Below, in pieces: positions 52,961-63,591 of a stretch of DNA of 64,000 nucleotides; the stretch's first letter is position 1, and each line of letters starts with the position of its first letter. The stretch lies in the NCBI GenBank assembly GCA_026770025.1, contig JAMXDE010000003.1, positions 558,001 through 622,000 of the forward strand, in the 5' to 3' direction. Both the position numbers and the translations under genes were made by a program. The notes below the pieces were generated by a model. That model had not been told where the DNA came from. It did no database searches and was given only the letters and a program-made list of their open reading frames with translations. This DNA comes from Craspedostauros australis (Eukaryota; Bacillariophyta; Bacillariophyceae; Mastogloiales; Achnanthaceae).

Positions 52961-53812
52961 CAGCAAGGCTCTTGCAGCGCTTCTGGGAATGTGACATCGA
53001 GTATCCGAGGGAGGGTCTGAGACAGATCCCCCAACCGATGATATAGAATTGCACATCCCAGTGTCTCCTCCTTTGTCCAGTAGTCCGAAGGGCAAGACGA
53101 CTGGGACCACTGTTTTCTTGCCCCAGGAGAAGTCGCCAGGGATTCCTGTGTTGGAGCGGAAGGGAGGAACAGGACCAGCGACTGTCGAGATGGCAGCCAA
53201 AAGTGTCTGTCAGCATGACGATGACAACTTCGTCGCTGCCATCAGAGGGGGAATGTCAAGGAGGCCGGGCTGGGAGGGGGTGTCATGGTGGTCCGACAGC
53301 ATGGGGTATTGTGTGAAAGTCAGAAGGTGAAACAGCTGGGTGTAGTAAGATGAGAGATGGATGTGAGGCAGGCTGGATGCTATGCCTTTTTGGGATCCAA
53401 ATCAGATGCAACTAAAGTCCGATGTGACGTGATATGATGAGACCTTGCCCAGATGGAGCGTGGGCGTCTTTGTCCTCGTTTTTTGTTGTTGTCGCAGTGT
53501 GCCAACATAAGCGTTCGCACAAGGCGTAGACTGCAAAGGAGGCCAGACCAATCCAAGAACAACGAAGATGCGAACCACGGCCACGCCAGACGATATGATT
53601 GGAAGAGACAAAGTCAACGTCCATATTTTACGTGTAGAGTTCGTATTTGAAGAAGTGAAGTTCTCATCCCCCTTCCAAAGTAATGTGTTTATCAGTTTTT
53701 TTACCCTGGCACTCATCAAATTACCTGCAATATCTCCCCGATAGCTGCATCGCTTGGGCAAAGGTGTTGTGAATCATCACAGTCTTCTCCACAACCTAAA
53801 AATAACTCGACA
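52961..53812. other. No gene seen
   Basis: Short open frames only (for example 53049-53330 plus and 53402-53761 minus), with no domain. The sequence directly left of 53813 is the pre-insertion flank of the LINE. Confidence 0.3.
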
Positions 53813-53830
53813 TATCAGGACTTGTACATA
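53813..53830. repeat. LINE target-site duplication, 3' side
   Basis: tatcaggacttgtacata, identical to 62910-62927; the neighbouring bases differ, fixing the length at 18 bp. Confidence 0.85.
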
Positions 53831-53845
53831 AATAAAAATAAAAAC

Positions 53846-56800
53846 TCAGAGATTAGACCCTCTTATGAGGCTGCGCCGGTGGCGCTTTTCTCCGCCTTCT
53901 TTCAACTTCGTGCGCGGCACGAAGGGAGCACGGAATCTGCGTTTTGTATATGTATGTGTCTCATGTAATGGTGGCCCGTTGTCCCGAAACGCGTGCATCG
54001 CGGACTCAGTCGGGGCTGGGTGAGCTTGCCGTCTACACATTAGCCAGTTGAGCAGGGCGCCGGAGGCGGCCGGCTCATGTAGTATGCGTGCTGCTTGCTC
54101 GACCCATACCGCGACCTGTCCTACAGCGGCGTCGTCGGCGGGCTTCGTTTGGGTGATGCGGTGGTGGTCGGTACTGTCTTGCTCGAGGCGAAGATGAAGT
54201 GCGTTCGCCCTGTTTCGGAGGGCTTGAACCATTTCAGCTTCGGCCGAGTCCTGACCTTCAAACATGGCCGTATTTCGCGCCGCCCACTGTTCCCAGGCGA
54301 TTTTCCATATTCTCCGGATTAGCTGCTTGGACCACTTTGCGGCTGACTTTCTCGATTTCCGCTGTTGAAGATACTCACCTTGCATGGGTTGCCAGTGCTT
54401 TGCGAGGAGGCCTTTGCGAAGAGCGTTGGTGCCAATTGCGGCCTGCTGACTTGCCGCCTCTCGCATCTGGCTTCCCGGGCTGGTCGAATGTAGATGCACA
54501 GTGCCTTCCAACTGGCTACGCAAAATGGAGGTTACCCCTGTTGCTATGTCGGGTTTCGTCGGGTACGACTTCATCCACCGTCGTATGTCGATCAGTTGTC
54601 GCTGTGCCACTGCCGTCCTGTCGGCTCCTGTGCACATCCAGAAGTGTTCCGCGTCCTCCCTTTGCCCACAGCTGGGGCACTGATCTGAGTCGCGCAGTCC
54701 CCACTGTTTCATGCGTTTGCCAACTGGAGCCTCCCCGGTCAGAAGCTTGATGGTTAACAGGTGCCGGTTATGGTCGAGCTCTGTCAGCGCGTCACCAATT
54801 TCTTGCCATGCCGCTGGCTGCTCTTGTGCAATCACTTTCCTGGACTTCAGCACTGCAGCAGCGCCTTGGAGAGTTTGGCCCTGGGCGACTGCAGAGTATC
54901 CGATACGTGTTATCTTTCGATCCGTGACGAATGGCACCCTCTCGCCTGCGATGTGCCCTTCGTGTATTTCGCCATCTGGGATGGAGACTCTGGCTGCTCC
55001 GGCGAGCTTATCGGCGACGACATTCATGCGCGCCCACTCGCTTAAGTCCACCCACACCGTACCATCGTCTTGATGTCCCTTGACGTGTTTCCCGCGGACT
55101 TCGATGGGGAGATCTCTGCTAAGGTTTCGAACTGCTCTTTGTAGGTCGGCGTCGGTAGAGGTTGGGGAGAGATGCCATTCCAGATCGAGCGCCTTGAGAG
55201 CTCCCGTGTTGTCGCATCCTATCTCCATGCATCCTTGCTGGACTGAGTGGACGTTGCAGACTGCTGTCAGCACCGCCAAGACTCCGTAGATGCCGGCAAG
55301 TTCCGCTTGATGAGACTGCATGACTCCATCTGTAGCTGGAGCAAGGTTGGCAATCAGCAGCCGAGCCGAGGCGTCTCCGTGCGAGGCCAGAATCATTGCA
55401 CCAGACGCTCCTTTACCATGGGCTACCGAACCATCGCTGCACGCCTTCGCCCGTCCGTGTCGCACAGCCTGAGCTATCGTCGCCCATTGGCCTTCCAGTG
55501 TGTGCTCTCTCACTGCCCACGCCATCTCCGGAGCCATAGCTCTCAACGCCTGTTCCACTGTGGCCGTGTTCCATACTGGTTCTGGTTGCCCTTCGTTGGT
55601 GCTTTCGATATGTATGCGCGTGCCCTCCCGATATCCATCGACGATGTGCCTTGGCCGCGGTATGGCGCCGTCGGCAGGCTCGTGTGCTCGTCCTCGCCGT
55701 CTGCGCGGGATTCTTTTGTAATGCTTTTCTGCGTGCGTCAAGTCTTGAATGCGATCGCTGTCCGGGTCCCAGAACACTTGGGGCTGCTGGGAGCTGAATC
55801 TATGCCATTGCCCGAGTGGTCGTTCGAGTCGTACTGTTGTCGACCGCGAGACTTGGCCTACCTGCCGGATGGCCAGGCTCCATTGTCTCCATCCTGCCGG
55901 TCCTATCTCTCCCACTGGTGGCCATCGGAGGCAAGACGATCTCAGTGGATCTTTGCCTTGTTTGTCCGCTGTGTTCAGAAGCTTGGTGCCGTCGGCAGAT
56001 ACAATGTCCGAGAGCCAGAATACCTGTTTTGCAATTCGGCATGTGTTGATGACTTTCTCTTGTGACTGGCCGAGGCCGAGGGCTCGGACGCGCTCCATGA
56101 TTGGCGCATCCTGTTGTCGAGGGGCGTGCAGTATCCCGGTCTCCCACTGCACTGTGATACCCACCTCGCTGGTCTCTTGCCACAATGTCTTGATCCACGA
56201 GATGTCCGCCAGGTGACCCCATTGGCCGGGGTCCCGTTGGAAAACGTCTGGAACACCAACCTGCAGTGTCAGCAGCTCCACTGATGTCTGCAGCAACTTG
56301 CCCATCAGCGTGTCTCTCTGCCAGTGCTTCGCCAGCACCTCGAGATGCTTTGCGATCTGGGTGTAGAACAGATGGTGGACCTCGAAGCCCAGGCGCGCAC
56401 TTGGACCGAAGACCAGTTGCCGTGATATGTTGCGCTGCACCCCAGCCGCCGGTAGTGCCGTTTGTAGTACGGGCCGCATGATGCGTTCGGTGGCCTCCTT
56501 TGTGAAGGTAGAGCTCGTGAGCGGATGCTCCAACGCTTTCCAGATGGTGGACTTCATTGCGATCCATGCGTGAGTTCGTAGCAGGCGTCCTCGCCGCATC
56601 TTATCTGCCCAGATCTCTGCTTTCTTGGTGTAGTATGCCTCGTTATCATCTTGTACTCCGTCATGCCTCACCATCACACCCAGTGCCTTCCTTGCTTGGT
56701 CCACGTGTAGCCGCAGCAGCGTTTCTTTGTCTTGCTCGTCTGGTTTTCGGATGCTGATGCTTCCTGGCTGCTCTTCAATGGTCTTGTACTGCCACTTGGT

Positions 56801-59800
56801 TCCATCCCATCGAAAAGACATGAGATACCAGTAGCTTTTGCGTGGCTCGAGGGCACCTCCAGTAGCTCGTAGCATTCCTTCCCATGAATCCACAACTCGT
56901 TGAATCTCTTCAATGCATGCCTCTGGGTCGCTGACATCCGCTCTGACGGAATGAATCAGGTCCGTATCATCCACGAACGAAAAGCACACCAGCTTCGCTG
57001 ATACTTCCGCTGTGGGACTCACCGAGTGGAATCCAAACCCTTGCGAAGACATGGATTTCATGATCGGCGAGCTCATTGCAACCCATCCCGCTGGCGAGAT
57101 ACCCAGACCTTGTAGTAGTCCTTGCAGTTTGGACCCTCTGTGCGGGTACGTGCGCACCGACTTGCCAAAGCCTGTGAGCACGTGATGTTTCATTGATTGA
57201 ACTGCTTCCGTCACACTGCGACTGACCACCGTTGGCACTCCAATGTGCTCCATGCTGAGCTCGAGAGGAACGTGGGCCATTCTGTCATAACAGCTCTTGG
57301 CGTCGTTGGAGCATATGCAGCTAGTAGCAGCCGTTGCTCGAATGATATCGTCCGTCAGTCGGTTGTTCAGGCTGACCTCCGCCGCGCTTCGATGCTTGCG
57401 ACTGCCGTATTGCTCCTCAGGCAGCATGTTGTGTGCCTCGGCGTGTTTCATCATGATTTTTCCTATCCATTTGAGGTTCGCGTTGAAGTCACCTTCGACC
57501 AGGCTGATGGTCCGAAAGCGTGACACTCGGAAGTTGCCCGGCTCTTTGAGTAGCGTTACGTCGGTGCATGTCAGCCACCTCCTCAGATTGTACCCTGTGC
57601 GTAGTGATATCTCCCGCATGGCTGCATCGACATCCGCTACCGCGTCGCTCTGCGCGTTGGCTTTCCACAGCCCAAAGTGGAGACCTGACGGCCCCGATGT
57701 GGTCTTCTCCCGCGCCTTGGACCACAGTTGCTGATGGCTGATGGTCGTGATCTTTAGATCTTGGGCTGTCCATGGAACCGTGCCTTGTTTGCATAGCTCC
57801 GCGAGGAATCTGTTGGTGTGCTGGTCGAGCTTATGGAGCTGTCTTTGCCGGGTGGAGTGGATACCGTGTCGCCGGATGTCTCTGATGAAGGACTGTCCTT
57901 GGAGCGGGGTGATGTACGCCTGTCGATATTTGGACTCGTTCGCCCGCATGCACTGCGATATTACCGTTTGTTCCTTGTCGTAGACTTCCTCTTCGCCGCT
58001 TGGATTTCGTGCTATGACCATTGTGACTTTGCTGTTGGTGTCGTGGTCTCCCGGCACGCTTCGGATGGCCTTGTATGTTTCCATGACTTCCTCTCGTTTT
58101 TGGATGGATCGCAGGGCCGCTTCCGCTGTGGTGTTCCCTACCTTTGCCACTTCGTCGGCTCTGGCTTGTAGGAAGGTGCTTCGATGTGACCACGCGTTCT
58201 TTTAGCCTGCTTCCATCTTGCGTGCGCTCGTTTCCGTCGGTCCTCCAGTTCGTCTCCATTCAGGGTGGCTGTTCGGACTGTGATGTTCGCTTGTTTCTTG
58301 GCTCTTTCGTACCACCTCGAACTCACTTTCTTTATCAACATCTAGATCGAAATTAGGTACCCATCTCCCATGACTGAAACGTGATTCACTATTTTTGATT
58401 CGACTCGATTTGAGAAGTATAGTCGAGTGAGTCTTGATACACGATTGAGATTCAGTCACTACAGTCATCGAACCTGACGTAGGCACTGACATCATCGTAT
58501 GACGTCAGAGGATCGGTCATTGTGATCCTCGGAATCGAGATTATATTTTAGTCATGGTATGCTGACTTGTCTAGCAAAGCCGAGTGCATCATTGGGCACG
58601 TGGCAACAACATTTAGGATCCAGAACAACATCGTCAGAGGTGATGCATGCACCTCGTCAACGTAGATGGATCAATCCATATATGATCAAACAGAGATCAA
58701 GATTAGGCAAGACCAGGAGAGATGAAGAAAGACCCAAGGGCGAGAATAACACGGGATATCGTGTAAATCAACATGCCATCTTGGGCAATGTTTTAGGAAA
58801 GACTGTGAGATAAACCACGAGGTAATCGAGCAGCACGTTAGCAACCGTGCATTAGGCACCATCATTAGAAATAGGAGATCATCATCTCATAATCCAAACT
58901 CAATCATCAATTGACTACAACTAACTTAGAACACAACAAACACCAAACATCTCCAACTTCACCTATCGGATTGATCACCCAGGCGGCGTAGTAAGTGCAG
59001 TGTTTGGTGCCCTTGACTTGTATTGAATTGCTGATTATCATTCTTCCCGTTGCGGCGTTTCCATGCCAGGTTCCAGAACTGCTTTTCGAGCGCTCTCTTT
59101 TTGATTTCTGGCGAGTATGGTACTTTCCCGGTGTATATCGTTCGTGCTCCCTTCTCTGCGGATAGCATTGCTCTCGTTCTGTCTTGGTCGATGGCCTCTA
59201 TTCTTGATTTTTTGGTCGTCTCGGAGCTGCACCTCGCTGCGGATTTCCCCTTGTAGCTCCTCCACTCTTTCCTTCAGTCGGTACCTGCTGTATTGCTTCA
59301 TTACTTCCTGTTGATACTTTCGCACTGTGTTTGGCTTGTTGAGTTGGACTCTGCGACCGTCGAATTTTCGGGTTGGAGTGCTTGCCTCGCCAAAGACTGA
59401 CGCCTGCGACACTTCTATCCATGCCGTCCGGTGGTCCCATTGCCCGAAGCTGCTGTATCCGGATCTGACAACTTGCAAGGACGCCGGCGTCCAGATGCCG
59501 TCGATGATTCGGTTGGAGGCTGCACGTACGTTCGTGGAGATTGTCGGCGCTGCTTGGTGCCGGCTGGTTGTTGACTCCTTCATGCCTTGCCTGGCCATCA
59601 TGGTCGCCATTTGCGATCTTGCCACTGGCATGTTGATGTCCCCCCCCCCTCCCGACGATGACGGTTTCGCCTGCAGCTTTCCACTCCTGTATCGCCGCTT
59701 CCAGATCCCGGATCAGCTGCTCTATGGGCGGTGTATTAATGCCCTGAGACTCAAGCCAGGATGCTTGTTGGTGATACACTGTACCAGAGCTTTGCCCCCT

Positions 59801-60315
59801 TTGCTTGGGACGTACACGCTCACGAATCGAATGGTAGTGTCTTGTCGGCCTCGAATTGCCATGCTTGTCCACCTGCCCAGTCTTTTTGGGTCGTTGCTCG
59901 TGCTCTTGTACCTCCCCGTGATGTTTCCTGTCATTGTGCATGCTGTGCCGCCCCATTGTTTCGGGCTACCCATGCGTTCTCTTTCGTTGTACGCCAGAGA
60001 GTGCCTTTCGGCTTTCACATGCTTCCTTGACCTCGCCTTCCATGAATTGATCTTGCCCAGCTTTGACCAGTTGATCCCTATCTCTGATAGTAGAGCAACG
60101 TCGATTTGCAGTTGTTTTAGCCATTGCCAGAGGTCATCGTTCTTCCAGTGTTTGGACTCAACCTGTAGGCATCCCACGTTCAAAGCCGCTATGCGTAATA
60201 AGGTGCTGCTTTTGTTGCTCGTGGAATCTCCCCAGTGTCGGTCGTGGAGGTCCTGCCCTTCCTGGCGCGCTTCCTCCTGAGTTGCATCTGTTGGGCTTGC
60301 GGGGGTGGTCGTCAT
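53846..60315 (-). pseudogene. LINE ORF2: endonuclease, reverse transcriptase, RNase H; interrupted
   Basis: Starts at the ATG at 60315 (MTTTPASPTDATQEEARQEG), 25 bp after the ORF1 stop. Endonuclease: LLRIAALNVGCL and VALLSEIGIN, then after a frameshift at a run of ten C (59640-59649, plus strand) GGDMN, RIIDGIW and WDHR, i.e. the catalytic N, E, D/N, D and H positions. The solo LTR 58333-59040 follows. A second frameshift lies at an A-run near 58200. From 58150 the frame is open for 1,434 codons: SGPSGLHFG (about 152-160 of that stretch), CSNDAKSCYDR (280-290), catalytic FVDD at 392-395, then RNase H with CSDGS (904), AELAGIYG, IGCDNTG and VKGHQDD (to about 1030), and a CCHC-like site at C1158, C1161, H1169, C1173 (CPSCGQREDAEHFWMC). 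Stop TGA at 53846. Confidence 0.85.
58333..59040 (+). repeat. Solo B-family LTR in the LINE
   Basis: 708 bp, tatcaacatctagatcg...tgctgattatca, flanked by the perfect 5-bp duplication ttctt (58328-58332, 59041-59045). It cuts LINE ORF2 between endonuclease and reverse transcriptase. Confidence 0.92.
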
Positions 60316-60340
60316 TGCTTCGCCTGCCCCCAGCCTTCCG

Positions 60341-62783
60341 TTATTCTTGGTCCTCGCCCCCACCCTTGCTTGAGGTGGGTGGCTCGGCCCCAGACGCTTC
60401 TAGCCTTGCGCGTAGTGCCGCTATGATTGCTTCTTGACTTGTGATTTGGTTGGATTGTTCTCTCACTCTCACTCGATGTGCTTCCAGCTCCTGAACTTCT
60501 TGTGCCATCCTCATTGCTTCTTCCAGTTCCGTCTCAATGTCGTCCTTTTCTTCCGCTTCTGTTTCTGATTCCGGGATGGTGTATCGTGATGACGCCGCTG
60601 ACTTGCCGTACTCAATTCCGAATGTTTTGAAACTTTCGTCTTCCAGCCTCGCTTTCTTTCGCTTGGGGGATGAGCTTTCGCGCTCCATCAGGTTGATGCC
60701 TTCGATGATGACTCCACCGAATCCCTCGTCGAGCAGGAAATCCATTTCTTCCTCGGTTTCGACGTCCACGTACTCGCCGTTGTCGTCCTTGATCATGGCG
60801 CTGCTCATGGCAATGATGTCCTCCGAGAACCATGCTTTCGTCGATTGGTTGATTTCCGAGGTGCAGCGGATTCCGATAGTGTGGATGAGTCCAACTGCTT
60901 GCGCGAATCTTTCTTCAAAGGCCACGATGTGTATGGCGTCCTCTTTTCCATCGGCCATGTGCGTTGTACTGACGTCATGGATCATTGGGCTTCCGTCCAC
61001 TGTTTGCCTCGCCAGGAATTCACGCAGAGTCGTGGTTTTGGTCTCCGGATCTTTCGTGTCCAGCGCGAAGTCCCCTTTGAGCTGCTCGTACTTGAGTCGT
61101 CGTACATAGTTCTGGTGTTTGCAGATCATCGCTTGCACCTTCTCCGCCGTCTTGGCTCCCCATCACTGATGTACCTGGTTTTGGCACATACCTGTAGTTC
61201 AGGCCTTTCCGATCGCCGTCCTTGGTGTTGAAGATCTTACCAAGCAGCTTGGAAGCTCGGCGTGCGTCCTTGACATCTGTGTGCAGGTGAAGGGCCATCC
61301 ATGGAGAGTTGTACCAGCTTCCTCCATTCTGCAGGTGTTGGTCTTTGACTTCCTCTGATACTTTGTCCATGAATTTGACTCTTCCTCCGACTTTGAGTTT
61401 GGCTCGCTTCTCTTCCAGTAGTTGATTGATGATCGTTAGCGCCTGTTTTGCCTTGGTACAGTTGCCCGAGTATGCCATGAATCCAATTTCCGTGGTGTGT
61501 TCTGCGTCCTTCAAGTCCTGTATGTAGGAGTATTCGCCTTCTTGGTACGCTCCTTCAAGCTCCGTGTTCCAGCTGGTGAACATTTGCATGTCCACGTTGG
61601 AAGATAGCAGGATTTGCAGGTAGACGTCTTCGCTTTTGGATGTTGGATTGGCTCTTCCGATATAGTATCGAAGATCCTTCCATGCTGCGGGGATATCTGC
61701 CAATGTGACGATGCACCCTTTGGACTTGTTCTTCTTGTACCAGGGACTGATGACTAGGCTTGTGTCCATGCCTTTTGCCTCCTCGTACCACATCCTGAAT
61801 CGTTCTTGGAAGTCCCTCACCGGAGTGCGCGATCCCTTAGCGATTTTAAGGCGCATCTTGTACCTTTCGTAGTATCTGCGTTTTGGGGTAGAGATTTGTG
61901 TTTGCTTCTTCTTCTGCGTTGTCCATCCCTCTTCTTCGGTTGGGCGGTTGATCGGGTTGCTGTCTGTTGCTGCCGGAGCTTTCGCCGTGCTGAGCTTTCC
62001 GTTTGCATCTCTTGGTGCTGGTGTTGTTATTTTGGTGGTGGTAGTGAAGGCTGTGAGATTGGATTGTTTGAGCGGTTTCTTGTGGATGAGTGCTTGAAGG
62101 TCGTAGCTGTCGTCGTCGCTTTCAACTTGCATTCCCTCTGTGTCTGTGTTCACCTATGGGGGCGGGTTCTCATCCATGTATTGGCACCCCATGTAGTTCG
62201 TGGCTGCTGCCCACAGAATGGTCATCTGGTTGGTGGCCATGGTCTGCCCGCCGGGCTTGAGCGCGTCCTTGAAGCATTTTGCCGGATCTGTGAGTGACAG
62301 ATCAGCTACGAGTTGCTTTATGGCTACCCTCGCTGGGTCGTCTGGCTGTACCTTGGCTTTGCCCAGTCGCGTGGTGCGCCCGTCCATCACCGTTTGGAAA
62401 AACGTCGTGGTTTCTTTGATGGTGGGCATGGCCGCTGACACAAGTGCCGTGTCCTTGCCCTCCCACTTCGCTTTCATGACGAGTGTTTTCTTCGTTTGGT
62501 TGTGGAGTGCTCTCTCCTCCTCGCCATATACCTCCACTGGCTTGAAGCCTCTGGCTTGGCGTGCGATTGCTTCTTGCAGCTTTTTCCATCTCGCCGTGTT
62601 GGGGTCTTTCCATGCTGTGGATACTTCTCCTCGTTTCTCCATCATTTCTTCTGCGTTTCCTTTCGGATTTGGTTTGGGCGGTGGCTTGGGAGAAGCTGTT
62701 TGCACAGCCGGTCCTTGGGCATGCTTCATCTCGGTGTCGTCGACGATGTCGTCTGCGATTCTTACTTGCTTGGTCGTCTTCAT
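60341..62783 (-). pseudogene. LINE ORF1, interrupted
   Basis: First in-frame ATG at 62783 (MKTTKQVRIADDIVDDTEMK); the reading continues to 60341. A single in-frame TAG lies at 62154-62156; the same frame resumes directly after it as VNTDTEGMQVESDDDSYD, so this is probably one protein. A one-base shift near 61150 moves the rest into another frame, which ends with a helical, glutamine-rich C-terminus (EEAMRMAQEVQELEAHRVRV) that looks like a coiled coil, and GGGEDQE before the stop. Total about 810 codons, large for ORF1. No CCHC knuckle is visible in it. An RNA-binding chaperone role is usual for LINE ORF1 proteins and is inferred here. Confidence 0.75.
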
Positions 62784-62909
62784 TGTCGGTTTTGGATCTT
62801 TCGTGTCACGTAGAGATTGCTGTAGATTGAGTACTGGTTGTTTTTTGGTTTGTGTGTTTTTGTTTTGTTCTAGTGTTATCGTTGGTTTCGTTTTTTCGGG
62901 TTCTGGTAT

Positions 62910-62927
62910 TATCAGGACTTGTACATA
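62910..62927. repeat. LINE target-site duplication, 5' side
   Basis: Identical to 53813-53830. An open frame happens to run on through it towards the tRNA (to 63050), but that part is pre-insertion DNA and not LINE. Confidence 0.85.
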
Positions 62928-63048
62928 TCCGTCAGAACCTCTTTGCTTTTGCAACACCAGCGATGATACTGTGGTTGAAACTACGTTCTGCCCAGCAAAC
63001 TGGAACCCGGGGAGGGCAAAAGAAAGCCCCTCACCAAGGCCCTCGTGC

Positions 63049-63053
63049 AAAAA
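63049..63053 (-). terminator. RNA polymerase III terminator of tRNA-iMet
   Basis: TTTTT on the minus strand, two bases downstream of the discriminator base, as expected for a Pol III gene. Confidence 0.75.
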
Positions 63054-63055
63054 TA

Positions 63056-63127
63056 TAGCTGCGAGTGGTTTCGATCCACCGACCTCCAGGTTATGAGCCT
63101 GGCACGCTTCCTCTGCGCCACGCAGCT
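63056..63127 (-). tRNA. Initiator tRNA-Met (anticodon CAT)
   Basis: 72 bases on the minus strand. Acceptor stem agctgcg/cgcagct, D arm with GCGCAGAGGAAGCGT, anticodon stem ccagg/cctgg with loop ctcataa (CAT), variable aggtc, T stem ggtgg/ccact with loop atcgaaa, discriminator A at 63056. The A1-U72 pair, A at T-loop position 1 and the GTGGCGCAG...GGAAGCGTG and GGATCGAAACCA blocks are those of eukaryotic cytoplasmic initiator tRNAs; elongator tRNA-Met lacks them. The anticodon stem is CCAGG and not the usual three consecutive G-C pairs, a mild oddity. No intron. CCA is not encoded. The internal A and B boxes serve as promoter. It supplies the start tRNA for translation and is the likely primer for element E (31976-31987). 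Confidence 0.93.
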
Positions 63128-63591
63128 GTGTGTCAACTTATGTTGATGCTAATGATGATGAAATCTGAGATTAAAGTTTAACCATTGAGTGTGGCTCTAA
63201 GAACTTCTTCACACAAACGTGTTTCTGGTGATCTTCACACGTCCATCCACAAACGCAAACGGTAGGTCTCTCTCTTTGGGAGGCGCATCCCCAAGCTTGC
63301 CTCCTCACAACCATCGCAACCTTATTCATGCTCTGAGCTCGTATTGTATTGTATTATATTATTCTATACCATACAATACGGAGCATTCCACCATTGCTCA
63401 TCTTTGACCTCCGCGGGTTCATCGGCATCGCCCACATCATCATCAGAGCTGCCAGCGTCGTTGACATTGCTGTAGTTCGTGGCGACCGCTGTGATACCCA
63501 TCGTCACAATCGCAGCCAGCACTGGCAGGAGCATCAAGAGCACTAGTGCGAGTGCGAGTACGTGTACGAGTTCGTGGAGTCCTGGTTGATC
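63128..63591 (+). other. Upstream region of the TPR gene
   Basis: Intergenic space between the divergent tRNA and TPR genes. It holds a possible hairpin with a perfect 10-bp stem (63341-63350 cgtattgtat with 63372-63381) and an AT-rich tract at 63340-63370, which could be core promoter or 5' UTR. A gtgcgagtgcgagtacg repeat run lies at 63544-63565. No other gene seen. Confidence 0.35.

Larger units (their letters stand above)
53831..62909 (-). mobile_element. Full-length LINE (non-LTR retrotransposon) with RNase H
   Basis: An 18-bp perfect duplication tatcaggacttgtacata (53813-53830 and 62910-62927) bounds it. On the minus strand: 126-bp 5' UTR, ORF1 from 62783 to 60341, ORF2 from about 60315 to 53846, then only 15 bp of 3' end made of GTTTTTATTTTTATT, a simple repeat in place of poly(A). 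ORF2 has an APE-type endonuclease, reverse transcriptase, RNase H and a CCHC site, the order of I/R1/Ingi-like LINEs; diatom Ambal-type LINEs are another candidate. Length without the inserted LTR is about 8.4 kb. It is inactive: ORF1 has one in-frame TAG and one frameshift, ORF2 has two frameshifts and a solo LTR insertion. It lies 128 bp downstream of the tRNA-iMet gene. Confidence 0.88.

Noticed and set aside
62928-63050. Extension of LINE ORF1 up to the tRNA
   Set aside because: The 18-bp target duplication at 62910-62927 shows this DNA predates the LINE; the open frame there is chance.
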